Shown here piece by piece: positions 17,570 to 26,310 of a stretch of DNA of 64,000 nt. This stretch comes from Foetidibacter luteolus (GTDB lineage: Bacteria > Bacteroidota > Bacteroidia > Chitinophagales > Chitinophagaceae), in assembly GCF_009650435.1 (NCBI RefSeq), contig NZ_VVIP01000028.1, forward strand, positions 1-64,000, read 5' to 3'. Under the pieces are notes generated by a model that saw only the letters and a program-made list of their open reading frames with translations, was not told the origin of the DNA and did not search any database. The translations under genes were made by a program, and so were the position numbers. The first letter of the stretch is position 1, and the number at the start of each line of letters is the position of its first letter.

Positions 17570-18787
17570 CTAATGCTTGGCATAAGCTGCCAGGTAATCG
17601 AAATGCGGGGTTAGCTGGCCATGCTTTAAAATAGTGGCTTTTTCAATGGTATTATTACCCTGTTGCAGCAAGTCGCCCAGCACATGCTTAATTAACTGCT
17701 CACCAAAATAACGGCTGGCATCGCGGGGCAGCTCATTGGGCAGGTTGCCAACGGCCATCACATCAATGCTGCCTTCCATATAAGGCGCTGTTATACTGCC
17801 GGTTTGTTTGTTAACGCCATATACCGGGTTTTCAATGGTGCCATCGCCAAGGTTGCAGGGCACGCTGCCGCCTTTATCATCCGTAATATCGGCAATGGTT
17901 TTAATCCTGAAATCGGGGTGCCGCAATGTGTCCCATTCAAACAGCCGGGGCATATAAGTATCCCAGTAAATGCCATTCATCAGTATGTCCGTCTGCATGC
18001 AATACTTTTCAAAAAGGCAGGCGTATTCATCCGCATGTTCATGAAAGTGTTCGCGGTTATATTTACCCGTTTTTTTGTGGCGGTAAAGGTTGCTGCCCTT
18101 CAGGTGCACATACACCGGGTAGGCGAATTCTTTTATCAAAAAATCATCGGGCTCAACATCCTGCACATCCATCAGGTTCATAATGTCAAGTATGCCATGC
18201 GCCACACGGCCACTGCCTGTTACCGCAATCTTAACATTGGGCAGCTTAAGGCCAAAATAGGTATGGATAAGTTCGCGGTAATCCTTGTGCCTAAACACAC
18301 GGCCTATATCAAAAGCGCCGGTTCGTTGCCCATAAGCCATCACCCCGTTATGTGCCCCTACCACACCGGCAAAAAACCCAAAACCTATAATCCGTTGGCC
18401 ATCTTCATGCTCCAGGCATTCATAATCAATAAGCGTAATTTTCTTATCCATCATGGCATGCATTAGCGCCTGGTTGTAGGGTTGCTTTTTTTTGGTATGA
18501 GAAAAAAACAGGTAGGTTTTTCCGGGCATCAGCATATCAACAGGCACTTCCTTAATACCCAGCAATATATCGCAGTTGCTAAGGTCGTCACTTAATGATA
18601 TGCCGGCCTGTTCATACTCTGTATCGCTGAAACACCTGCCGGCACTGCGTTGCACAACAATGGAGCAACCCGGCAAATTCCTGGCAAGCCACCTGCATTG
18701 CGATGGTATCAGCGCTACCCGGTTGTCTGCCGGTGTTTTACCTTCACGTATTAACCCTATCACTGGCATTGCTGTAAGTTTTGCCAT
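17570..18787 (-). CDS. Saccharopine dehydrogenase/alanine dehydrogenase-type NAD-dependent oxidoreductase
   Basis: The 405-residue protein begins IGLIREGKTPADNRVALIPS, the AlaDH/PNT N-terminal signature, and has a DILLGIKEVP loop. A nucleotide fold follows with VKIAVTGSGRVAHGILDIM. The C-terminal half (FEKYCMQTDILMNGIYWDTYMPRLF, IADITDDKGGSVPCNLGDGT) resembles the lysine-forming saccharopine dehydrogenase branch rather than alanine dehydrogenase. The reaction is therefore probably an NAD-dependent amino-acid oxidoreduction at a dicarboxylate-containing substrate. It is a single gene. Confidence 0.8.
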   Translation of the reverse strand: MAKLTAMPVIGLIREGKTPADNRVALIPSQCRWLARNLPGCSIVVQRSAGRCFSDTEYEQAGISLSDDLSNCDILLGIKEVPVDMLMPGKTYLFFSHTKKKQPYNQALMHAMMDKKITLIDYECLEHEDGQRIIGFGFFAGVVGAHNGVMAYGQRTGAFDIGRVFRHKDYRELIHTYFGLKLPNVKIAVTGSGRVAHGILDIMNLMDVQDVEPDDFLIKEFAYPVYVHLKGSNLYRHKKTGKYNREHFHEHADEYACLFEKYCMQTDILMNGIYWDTYMPRLFEWDTLRHPDFRIKTIADITDDKGGSVPCNLGDGTIENPVYGVNKQTGSITAPYMEGSIDVMAVGNLPNELPRDASRYFGEQLIKHVLGDLLQQGNNTIEKATILKHGQLTPHFDYLAAYAKH

Positions 18788-18852
18788 CTAATGTAAGGAT
18801 ATCCATAAAGCAAGGCAAAGAATTTTATGGGGCGGACTGCGGTATTTCAATT

Positions 18853-18910
18853 GAACTTCGTTGTGTCACTCACTTGTACGCCAGGTTCTTCGTGGCAACT
18901 TTTAAGCGGG
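18853..18910 (-). repeat. Element A copy 5
   Basis: The minus strand reads GTACAAGTGAGTGACACAAC followed by GAAGTTCAATTG. The upstream arm is GTTGCCACGAAGAACCTGGC. It lies in the divergent gap ahead of the YggS gene. Confidence 0.75.
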
Positions 18911-18956
18911 TATTAAACTATGCCTTACTGCGTATGAGCATTATACACTTAATGTT

Positions 18957-19076
18957 GTTTAGTTAAGAATGTCAGCCTTAGTTCCGAAACTTCGGAATCG
19001 AAGGCGTATGCGTGAAAAGCAGCATATATAAAACGGTTTCGACAAGCTCAACCTGACATTCGTTTCTTAACTAAAC
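18957..19076. repeat. About 120-base element with inverted termini (MITE-like)
   Basis: GTTTAGTTAAGAATGTCAG at 18957-18975 is matched by the complement CTGACATT...TTCTTAACTAAAC at 19053-19076, with 4 extra bases in the right arm. Inside are a TTCCGAA/TTCGGAA hairpin and the motif TTTCGACAAGCTCAACCTGA, which I recall from dispersed bacterial repeats. There is no coding frame. Confidence 0.6.
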
Positions 19077-19139
19077 GCCATTGATTATACAATCTTCACC
19101 ATTTGCAGTACAGCATATACTTTTGTGTAAAACAAATAC

Positions 19140-19826
19140 ATGGCGGTTAATACAGCAGCGTATAAAAACATAATGCAGGAACTTGCGGTAAAAAATGCAA
19201 CCCTGGTAGCCGTTAGCAAAACCAAACCAGCAGAAGATATACAGGCCTTATACGATGCAGGACAACGGGATTTTGGCGAAAACTATGTGCAGGAACTGGT
19301 TGATAAACAGGCACAGCTACCCAAAGACATCCGCTGGCATTTTATAGGCCACCTGCAAAGCAACAAGGTAAAATATATTGTTCCTTTTGTGCACCTGATA
19401 CATGGCGTTGACAGCCTAAAACTGCTGCTGGAAATAAACAAGCAATCCACGAAAATAAACCGCACAACCAATTGCCTGTTGCAGGTACATATAGCGCAGG
19501 AAGAAACAAAATTTGGCTTTGACAAAAACGAACTGGATGCGCTGACAGAGCAACTTGTCGCTAAAAGCATTGATACAAGCCACGTACATATACAAGGCTT
19601 AATGGGTATGGCTTCATTCACCGAAAACCGGCAGCAGGTAACTAAGGAGTTTAGCTACCTGCAATCACTTTTTGCAGATATGGCCAACAAGCTGCAAAAT
19701 ACCGGTCACCGGTTTAACACATTGTCTATGGGCATGAGTGCTGATTACGCAATTGCATTAGAACATGGCAGCAATATGGTAAGGGTAGGCAGCCTGCTAT
19801 TTGGAGAGAGAAACTATCATAAGTAA
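19140..19826 (+). CDS. YggS/PROSC-type pyridoxal-phosphate homeostasis protein
   Basis: The 228-residue single-domain TIM barrel matches the YggS family. The PLP lysine is in TLVAVSKTKPAEDIQALYDAG. FGENYVQELVDK, IRWHFIGHLQSNKVKYI and the C-terminal LSMGMSADYAIALEHGSNMVRVGSLLFGER complete the family pattern. It buffers PLP and affects amino- and keto-acid balance and has no known catalytic role. It is transcribed alone, with the inverted-repeat element upstream. Confidence 0.95.
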   Translation: MAVNTAAYKNIMQELAVKNATLVAVSKTKPAEDIQALYDAGQRDFGENYVQELVDKQAQLPKDIRWHFIGHLQSNKVKYIVPFVHLIHGVDSLKLLLEINKQSTKINRTTNCLLQVHIAQEETKFGFDKNELDALTEQLVAKSIDTSHVHIQGLMGMASFTENRQQVTKEFSYLQSLFADMANKLQNTGHRFNTLSMGMSADYAIALEHGSNMVRVGSLLFGERNYHK

Positions 19827-19869
19827 CCCGCATTGTACGTCAGGCACTTACAGGAAAATATTGCCCTGG

Positions 19870-20514
19870 TTATTTTGGATAGCCCGGTATGTTCCTACCC
19901 AAATAAATATCCCGCCTGGCCACCAGTATACCGGAGCTGTCTTTTGTAACAAGAATGCCATTACCTGCCCTTCCGGGTTGTTTCCCCCTTTCTTCCTGTG
20001 TTAGCAAGGGGTCGTCATCAAACAAATATTCATCAATATAGTATTCATTTAACCCAGGTTCTTTAATGGTGGCATGTATATGTGCCGGCGCCTTTCTGTT
20101 GGGATAAGCGGCGGGTTTAAGCGTAATAAATTTGTACTCGCCTTTTTCATTGGTACGCAGCCAGCCACGTATGTGGCCATGCCTTTTGCCCCAGCCTTTA
20201 TCATTTCCTTTGGTTGAATAATAACCCTGCTGGTCTGTATGGTACAGGTACAATACAACACCCGGCGCGGGGGTTTTACCATCAGCTTTGTACACAACAC
20301 CGTACACCTGCAGCCTGGGGCCTGCCTCTGCATAGCCAGGCAGGTAAAGAATGTGCGGCAGCTTATTAAAGGGGGTGTCGTTTTCATAAATAGCTTCACA
20401 GCCTTCGCAGGGGCCGCCTACCTGTTTGGTAATAGCTTCTTCATTTACAGGCTGGGCGCAGGCTGCGTGTACAATAAACAGTAACGGGCTAAGCAGGTAT
20501 GGAGGCATTTTCAT
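19870..20514 (-). CDS. Exported intradiol ring-cleavage dioxygenase-like protein
   Basis: From ATG 20514 the 214-residue precursor starts MKMPPYLLSPLLFIVHAACA, a signal peptide. The mature part has the protocatechuate/catechol 1,2-dioxygenase fold. Candidate iron ligands are Tyr in VLYLYHTDQQGYYS, His and Arg in GHIRGWLRT, and the two His of APAHIHATI. True intradiol enzymes are cytoplasmic; exported single-domain relatives of unknown substrate are common in Bacteroidota. An in-frame start at 20562 would spoil the signal peptide. Confidence 0.82.
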   Translation of the reverse strand: MKMPPYLLSPLLFIVHAACAQPVNEEAITKQVGGPCEGCEAIYENDTPFNKLPHILYLPGYAEAGPRLQVYGVVYKADGKTPAPGVVLYLYHTDQQGYYSTKGNDKGWGKRHGHIRGWLRTNEKGEYKFITLKPAAYPNRKAPAHIHATIKEPGLNEYYIDEYLFDDDPLLTQEERGKQPGRAGNGILVTKDSSGILVARRDIYLGRNIPGYPK

Positions 20515-20710
20515 ATCACTTACTTTAAAGCTGTAAATTGGTGATGGTGCCGCGGCAGCCAAAATAATTTACAGCTATGGCACCATCCGCTTGACGAAAA
20601 GCATTGCACTGATATGGCTTTGCCTTTTAAATACAAGCGGTACATCAAGCCAATCATACTTTTCATGTAACTGTATTTACCCGGCTGATTTTGTACATTT
20701 ATTTTGGCTT

Positions 20711-21736
20711 ATGAAGCTGATGAATACCATAACGCGTTACAAACTCCACCACCTTATCTTCTGGCTGGCGTTGCTGGGTCTGTGGTATTTTTTTCGCTAC
20801 GAGGACTTTCATGACAAAAGCCTGGCTTTTACCATTACACTGCTTAAAGTGGCAGACCTGGCTTTTATGGTGTACCTCACCAACTACCTGCTGATACCTC
20901 AACTGCTTTATAAAAAGAGGTATGTGTTGTTTGCCATTAGCTTTATTGTGCTGGTATTCTGTTCCAGTTGGCTTAAGATGTACCTGGAAGGGCAACTGAT
21001 GCACAACCCGCAATTGTTTAACCTGTTCACCAGGTTTAAGGTGAGGTTTTATGACAATGTGATACCGCATTTTCTGCTGGTAAGCACCGGCGCAGGCTTT
21101 AAGCTGCTGATAGATTATGCCAGGGCGCAAAAGAAAATGGGCGAAATGGCAAAGGCCAATGCAGAAGCGGAGCTTAATTTTTTAAAGTCGCAGATTAACC
21201 CGCACTTTGTTTTTAACTCACTTAACTCTGTATATTTTCTTATTGACAAAAAGAACAAAGACGCAAGGGATGCGCTGCACAAATTTTCCGGTATGCTGCG
21301 CTACCAACTGTATGAATGCAATGGCAATAAAACCTCCATTGAAAAGGAACTGGGATACCTGGAAGATTATATTGCCATGCAGCGGCTGAGAAATGAAAAC
21401 TGCTCCGTAAATTTTTACTGGGCGCCGGGGTTAAAGGGCGTGACTATCGAACCTCTGCTGCTGATGCCGTTTGTAGAGAACGCGTTTAAACACCTCTCCC
21501 ATTTTGACAATGGCCAGCCCAATGAAGTAAGTATTGACATGCGCCATACAAACGGAACGCTGCTGTTTACGGTAAACAACACCTGTGAGCCCGATAAAAA
21601 ACAAACACAGGAGCCTGGCGGTATAGGCCTGAAAAATGTTCAGCGCAGGCTGGAGTTACTATACCCGGGTAAGCACAACCTTACTATTAAAAACGGCGGA
21701 AAGCACTTTAATGTAGTGTTACAGTTGCAGGTATAA
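20711..21736 (+). CDS. LytS-type sensor histidine kinase
   Basis: The 341-residue kinase has four predicted membrane helices within 1-130. The His_kinase domain shows LKSQINPHFVFNSLNSVYF with His165, then a HATPase domain with PFVENAFKHLS and GGIGLKNVQRRLELLYPG. The conserved start MKLMNTITRYKLHHLIFWLA at 20711 is chosen over an upstream in-frame ATG at 20591. Its partner LytTR regulator is downstream, separated by an element A copy. Confidence 0.92.
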   Translation: MKLMNTITRYKLHHLIFWLALLGLWYFFRYEDFHDKSLAFTITLLKVADLAFMVYLTNYLLIPQLLYKKRYVLFAISFIVLVFCSSWLKMYLEGQLMHNPQLFNLFTRFKVRFYDNVIPHFLLVSTGAGFKLLIDYARAQKKMGEMAKANAEAELNFLKSQINPHFVFNSLNSVYFLIDKKNKDARDALHKFSGMLRYQLYECNGNKTSIEKELGYLEDYIAMQRLRNENCSVNFYWAPGLKGVTIEPLLLMPFVENAFKHLSHFDNGQPNEVSIDMRHTNGTLLFTVNNTCEPDKKQTQEPGGIGLKNVQRRLELLYPGKHNLTIKNGGKHFNVVLQLQV

Positions 21737-21741
21737 GTGTC

Positions 21742-21868
21742 AACGCTTCTGCCACCAGTGGTGGCAGAAGCGTTATCTATATGGGGCTGAAAAGTTGCCC
21801 AATGAACCAGACGATGAACGGATTGCGACGCAACAGCCGATGCCATGAAATACTGCCGCTGGTACCAT
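21742..21868 (+). repeat. Element A copy 6 (full length, perfect hairpin, between kinase and regulator genes)
   Basis: A perfect 15-bp hairpin (AACGCTTCTGCCACC/GGTGGCAGAAGCGTT, 21742-21774) is followed by GGGCTGAAAAGTTGCCCAAT, GATGAACGGATTGCGACGCA and GATGCCATGAAATACTG, ending GCTGGTACCAT. It fills the gap between the kinase and response regulator genes. No T-run follows the hairpin. Confidence 0.85.
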
Positions 21869-21965
21869 AATGGGGAATGGTCAATGGTGAATGGTGAATC
21901 AAGGGGCAGTGAGCATCGATTCTTTTGCCAAAGGCCGATTATATATCCGCATAAATTTTAGCTGC

Positions 21966-22691
21966 ATGAAAATAAACAGCATTATTATAGACGATGAGCC
22001 GCTTGCCCGTAAGGGGCTGCGGGAATATATGGAGGATGTGGCTTTTCTGCAGTTTGCCGGTGAATACGATTCTCCGCTGAAGTTGATGGAAAACAACTTT
22101 AGCGACATTCAGCTTATGTTTCTTGATATTCAAATGCCCAAACTTACCGGGCTTGACTTTTTAAAGAACCTGCAACATCATCCGTTGGTTATAATAACAA
22201 CGGCATACCCGCAATATGCGCTGGATGGCTTTGAGCTGGATGTACTGGATTACCTGGTAAAACCCATTTCGTTCAACCGTTTTTTAAAAGCGGCCATGAA
22301 AGCCAAAGATTTCCTGGAAACACATGGGAGTAATTCACCATTAGCTACGCTGCCACCTAAAGAGAATGACTACATTTTTATAAAAGCTGATAACCGGCTG
22401 GTAAAACTGTTTTACAGCGATATACTTTTTGTGGAGGCGTTGCAGAACTATGTTACCATTTACAGCAAAGACAAAAAATATGTAACCTACCTGACTTTTA
22501 AGGGCGTTGAAGAAAACCTGCCGGCGGAAAGCTTTATTAAAGTGCACAAATCTTACATAATACAACTTAACAAAATTGATGGCATAGAAGGCAATGAAAT
22601 AATTATAGGGCAACACCACATACCCATTAGCCGCACCAGCAAAGACGAGGTACTGCAAAAAATACTGAGCGGACGGTTTTTGAAGAGATAG
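21966..22691 (+). CDS. LytTR-family response regulator
   Basis: The 241-residue protein has a receiver domain (MKINSIIIDDEPLARKGLRE, phospho-acceptor Asp54 in MFLDIQMPKLTG, Lys in YLVKPISFNRF). A LytTR DNA-binding domain follows from about 135 (DYIFIKADNRLVKLFYSDIL, VEALQNYVTIYSKDKKYVTY, FIKVHKSYIIQLNKIDGIEG). It forms a two-component pair with the LytS-type kinase. ATG 21966 begins the conserved receiver; an upstream in-frame start at 21891 adds unconserved residues. Confidence 0.95.
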   Translation: MKINSIIIDDEPLARKGLREYMEDVAFLQFAGEYDSPLKLMENNFSDIQLMFLDIQMPKLTGLDFLKNLQHHPLVIITTAYPQYALDGFELDVLDYLVKPISFNRFLKAAMKAKDFLETHGSNSPLATLPPKENDYIFIKADNRLVKLFYSDILFVEALQNYVTIYSKDKKYVTYLTFKGVEENLPAESFIKVHKSYIIQLNKIDGIEGNEIIIGQHHIPISRTSKDEVLQKILSGRFLKR

Positions 22692-22723
22692 CCAACCACC
22701 TGTAACCAGCTACCTGTAACTTT

Positions 22724-24631
22724 TTACTTTAACGTTTCATCCAGCCATTTAAAAAACTCATGCTGCCACACCAGTGCGTCCTGCGCTTTTAATATCCAAT
22801 GGTTTTCATCAGGAAAATACAGGAACCTGCTTTTGATGCCTTTAAGTTGCGCCGCCTGGAAGGCCTGCTGCGCCTGCTCAAAACATACGCGAAAATCTTT
22901 ACCGCCCTGGATAATCAGTATGGGCGTGTTCCATTTATCAACAAAATTGCTGGGGCTCTGGCTAAAGGAGCGCTGCGCAACTGCATTGGTTTTATCCCAG
23001 TAAGGGCCGCCCTTTTCCCAGTTTTCAAAAAATAGTTCCTCGGTAGTGCCATACATGCTCCTGAAATCAAAAATGCCGTCGTGAGCGATAAAAGTCTTAA
23101 ACCGGTTGTTGTGTTTGCCAGCCAACGCGAATGCCGAGTAACCGCCAAAGCTTGCACCCACGCAGCCCAGGCGGGCCTTATCTACAAAAGGCTCTTTGGC
23201 CAGTGCGTCAATAGCGCCCAGGTAATCGTTCAGCACCTGGCCGCCCCAGTCTTTGCTTATCTCCTCATTCCATTTAGTGCCAAAGCCCGGCATGCCACGG
23301 CGGCATGGCGCCACCACAATATACCCCTGGGATGCCATCAGGTGAAGGTTCCAGCGGAAAGAATAAAACTGCGTAAGCGGCGATTGAGGCCCGCCTTCGC
23401 AATATAGCAGTGTGGGGTATTTTTTTGCGGCATCAAAACCCGGCGGATAAACAACCCACACCAGCATCTTTTTATTATCTGTGGTGGTTACAAAACGGCG
23501 CTCTGTTTTGCTGGCGGCAATACTGTTATAACTACTGTCGTTTACATGTGTTAACTGCTGCATGCTGCCATCCTTCAGCAGTACAGTGTATAATTCGGCG
23601 GCGTGGTTAAAATCTTCACGGGCCACAACAAGCGTATCGCCGGCCTGGCCAACAATGGCTTTTACGTTATAATCGCCTTTGGTTACCTGCTTTATCACGG
23701 GCATCATTTTGGTAAGGCCGGGATAGTTCACCGTGAATAACTGCATCGTGCCATTAACCGGGGCTATAAAGAAAATATCCCGGTCGTTGGTACCCCACTT
23801 AAAGCTCTCTACATGTATGTCATCCCTTTGCGCGGTAAGGTTTTGCCTGCTTATGCCATCGTACACAACAATGTCCTGCTTGTCACTCTCATAGCCATCT
23901 CTTTTCATCTGAAGCCATGCCAGCTTGCCCTTGCTGTTATAGGCCGGGCTTACATCGTAACCCTTGTTTTCGGCGGTAAGATTTTTGGTAGTGCCGGTAG
24001 TAATATCGTACTCATACAAATCTGTATTGGTGCTAACGGCGTAAGCTGTGCCGTACTTTTTCTTGGTAACGTAAAGAATATGTTTACTGTCGGGGTTCCA
24101 TATAAAATCTTCGTCGCCGCCAAAAGGTTTCTGCGGGCAATCGTAAGGTTCATCCGGCATAATATCTTTTTTAGCAATGCTGCTTCCGCCGGTTGGGGCA
24201 AAAAACACATGGTCAAATTTGCCGTCTTCCCATGTATCCCAATGGCGGTAGTTCAACGTTTCATAAATCTGTACATTGCTTTTGGTAAGCGATGGGTAAA
24301 AGTCGCTGCCGTAAACATTTTTCAGCTTAACCCCTTCGCTGCTGATGATGTAGTTACCATCCGGTGAAATACGGTCGTTGCCTTTCAGGCTGTCTGCATT
24401 GGTTATTTCAACAGCCGGGCCACCGGCAATAGCAATCCTGTAGGTTTTAGTGATGATTTTATTCTGGCCAACATCGGGTACGCCAACGGTAAAAATGGCA
24501 AACTGTTTGTCTTTACTAATGCCGCTGCCACTAACCCGGCCCAGGCCCCAGAGCAGTTCGGGCGTCATATTTTGCTGGGCAAACAAGTGGATTGTACAGA
24601 GCACGGCTATGGCTGTAAAATACTTTTTCAT
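22724..24631 (-). CDS. S9-family prolyl oligopeptidase-type peptidase (exported)
   Basis: The 635-residue precursor has a signal peptide (MKKYFTAIAVLCTIHLFAQQ), a WD/beta-propeller-like middle with repeated DIFFIAP and YEYDITTG strands, and a C-terminal alpha/beta-hydrolase domain. The nucleophile Ser494 lies in GASFGGYSAFA. The acid is probably the Asp in IIQGGKDFRV, and the His is in PDENHWIL. It resembles acylaminoacyl-peptidase/DPP-type enzymes that trim peptides in the periplasm. It is a single gene. Confidence 0.93.
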   Translation of the reverse strand: MKKYFTAIAVLCTIHLFAQQNMTPELLWGLGRVSGSGISKDKQFAIFTVGVPDVGQNKIITKTYRIAIAGGPAVEITNADSLKGNDRISPDGNYIISSEGVKLKNVYGSDFYPSLTKSNVQIYETLNYRHWDTWEDGKFDHVFFAPTGGSSIAKKDIMPDEPYDCPQKPFGGDEDFIWNPDSKHILYVTKKKYGTAYAVSTNTDLYEYDITTGTTKNLTAENKGYDVSPAYNSKGKLAWLQMKRDGYESDKQDIVVYDGISRQNLTAQRDDIHVESFKWGTNDRDIFFIAPVNGTMQLFTVNYPGLTKMMPVIKQVTKGDYNVKAIVGQAGDTLVVAREDFNHAAELYTVLLKDGSMQQLTHVNDSSYNSIAASKTERRFVTTTDNKKMLVWVVYPPGFDAAKKYPTLLYCEGGPQSPLTQFYSFRWNLHLMASQGYIVVAPCRRGMPGFGTKWNEEISKDWGGQVLNDYLGAIDALAKEPFVDKARLGCVGASFGGYSAFALAGKHNNRFKTFIAHDGIFDFRSMYGTTEELFFENWEKGGPYWDKTNAVAQRSFSQSPSNFVDKWNTPILIIQGGKDFRVCFEQAQQAFQAAQLKGIKSRFLYFPDENHWILKAQDALVWQHEFFKWLDETLK

Positions 24632-24741
24632 ACCATCGTTATTAAGCGGCTAAGATAATGTTTATTGTTGCTGGTAAAACGCGGTTATGTAAGCTATAAA
24701 ATGTACGACGATATGTTCTTTCTGCTTGCGACTCACCATTC

Positions 24742-25060
24742 GATGAGAATATCGAACAAGGAACAAGGAATGTTGAATGAAGAAGAGAAAGCTCCCACTC
24801 ACCATTCACCATTCACGATGAGAATATCGAACAAGGAACAAGGAATGTTGAATGAAGAATGAAAAGCCCCACTCACCACTCACCATTCACGATGAGAATA
24901 TCGAACAAGGAACAAGGAATGTTGAATGAAGAAGGGAAAGCCACCACTCACGATTCACCACTCACCATTCACGATGAGAATATCGAACAAGGAACAAGGA
25001 ATGTTGAATGAAGAAGGGAAAACCCCCACTCACCATTCACTATTCACCACTCACCATAAG
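24742..25060. repeat. Four tandem units of 74-82 bases
   Basis: Units begin GATGAGAATATCGAACAAGG at 24742, 24817, 24891 and 24973 and continue AACAAGGAATGTTGAATGAA. They end in variable runs of the heptamer TCACCAT/TCACCACT. The same CACTCACCATTCACC runs occur at 36449-36482 and 56100-56155. The units are nearly identical, suggesting recent expansion. Spacers are not unique, so this is not a CRISPR. No gene lies in 24632-25137. Confidence 0.9.
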
Positions 25061-25137
25061 CCAACCACAAAAAAAATTAATTCGCCCCAACCCAAGGAAT
25101 TGCGGTAAAAGAGCGTTAACTTTTACTTCACAAAAAA

Positions 25138-25353
25138 ATGAACGCCATGAAGAAAATAACTTTACTATGCATGGCTGGTTTATTCATCGTTGCTGTGTCT
25201 GTAACAGGCGGTTGCAAAAAAGGCGCCTGTGCTCCCAAAAAAGCCAAAACTGAAACAGCCAAAACATCCACCACTACGGCCAGCGGCGAAACCAATAACG
25301 GTTCGCACGACCATGGCTGCGGTAATGGAAGCGGTTCCGGCGGAGGCTACTGA
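25138..25353 (+). CDS. Small glycine-rich lipoprotein
   Basis: The 71-residue protein has a signal peptide and lipobox (ITLLCMAGLFIVAVSVTGGC), a lysine/threonine-rich linker, and a low-complexity tail with HDHGCGNGSGSGGGY. Start ATG 25138 or 25147 (MKKITLL) both work; the second fits lipoprotein leaders better. The His/Cys-containing tail could bind metal, but no function is recognised. A hairpin terminator follows. Confidence 0.7.
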   Translation: MNAMKKITLLCMAGLFIVAVSVTGGCKKGACAPKKAKTETAKTSTTTASGETNNGSHDHGCGNGSGSGGGY

Positions 25354-25374
25354 TCATCGTAATGATGAATGCTG

Positions 25375-25416
25375 AAAGTTCTCATTGGGCATGGCAGCTT
25401 AATGAGAACTTTTATT
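25375..25416 (+). terminator. Intrinsic terminator after the small lipoprotein gene
   Basis: AAAGTTCTCATT pairs perfectly with AATGAGAACTTT across a 14-base loop and is followed by TTATTTT. Confidence 0.75.
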
Positions 25417-25452
25417 TTACGCTATTACGTATTATTGTGAAAACAATATTCT

Positions 25453-26181
25453 ATGCAGGATTGGAGGGTGTTTCAAAGATTTTCTGACATGCGTGAAGCA
25501 GAAGTATGCGCTGCATTGCTGAAAACCGGTAATATACCCGTAATGATTGAGGACAACACCCGCATTGCGGACAAATTTTTTGTTGGCGAGGATTACGACA
25601 AAAACATACAAGTAAAAATCAATTTTCAGGATTTCGAAACAGCGCATCATCTTATGGCGGAAAGCGCTATGAAATCGATAGCGTTACTAGACGAGGATTA
25701 CTATCTCTATTCTTTTTCTGATACAGAATTGATTGAAGTTGTAGCTAAACCTGATGAGTGGGGCACAATTGATTATGTGTTGGCCCGGCAACTTTTAACC
25801 CAAAGGGGCATGCACATTACCGATGAAGCGGTTGATAACTTTAAAGAAAAGAGGTTAGCCAATTTGTCGAGACCGGAAGACGGCCTGAATAGCTGGGCAA
25901 CATGGGGCTATGGTTTTTTATTGTTTTCGGTATTGATAACGATATGGCGTGTACTTTCCCTATGGGGCTTGATTGCCTGCTCAATGGGTATTTTTGTCGG
26001 CTGGTCATTAATGCATGGCAAGAAAACATTGCCCGATGGCAGCATTGTTTTTCTTTATAATGAAAGAAGCCGGAAACATGGCCGCTTTATATTCTGGACA
26101 GGAGTAGTATTCACAACAATGTACCTGATTTTTTCCCTTATTAATCTTAAGCGCGGCAGCGACCTGCCCGGTTTCCTCTAA
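25453..26181 (+). CDS. Membrane protein with DUF2007-like N-terminus
   Basis: The 242-residue protein opens with a segment typical of the putative signal-transducing DUF2007 family: DWRVFQRFSDMREAEVCAAL, NIPVMIEDN and IQVKINFQDFETAHHLM. A charged middle follows, then three hydrophobic helices (about 153-170, 173-190, 215-235). The pairing of a ferredoxin-like N-domain with a membrane tail is seen in uncharacterised Bacteroidota proteins. Function unknown. Confidence 0.7.
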   Translation: MQDWRVFQRFSDMREAEVCAALLKTGNIPVMIEDNTRIADKFFVGEDYDKNIQVKINFQDFETAHHLMAESAMKSIALLDEDYYLYSFSDTELIEVVAKPDEWGTIDYVLARQLLTQRGMHITDEAVDNFKEKRLANLSRPEDGLNSWATWGYGFLLFSVLITIWRVLSLWGLIACSMGIFVGWSLMHGKKTLPDGSIVFLYNERSRKHGRFIFWTGVVFTTMYLIFSLINLKRGSDLPGFL

Positions 26182-26247
26182 TGACCTGTATAGGCGATGT
26201 AGCGGCGTTTAAAAATTGCCAGTTCCTAAGCACTGCTGCATTTGTCA

Positions 26248-26310
26248 TTAAAAATTCATTGAGTTTGATAGTGCGCTTAAAATGATGTTTGTGTCAACTA
26301 CAATTTTCAT
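26248..26310 (-). pseudogene. Truncated PIN-domain (VapC-like) toxin remnant
   Basis: ATG overlaps the antitoxin stop by 4 bases (ATGA), the usual coupling of antitoxin-toxin operons. The frame reads MKIVVDTNIILSALSNSMNF and then stops. MKIVVDTNIILSAL is the first strand of a PIN ribonuclease with the catalytic Asp, but the remaining 110 or so residues and the other acidic residues are missing. The frame after the stop shows no recognisable PIN sequence, so this looks like a deletion rather than a point mutation. Confidence 0.7.

Noticed and set aside
17804..18466. 220-codon plus-strand open frame
   Set aside because: It is an antisense shadow of the saccharopine-dehydrogenase-like gene, which has clear family motifs.
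24742..25060. Tandem array as a CRISPR
   Set aside because: The repeated part is longer than the intervening part, the intervening sequences are variants of one heptamer rather than unique spacers, and no cas genes are nearby.
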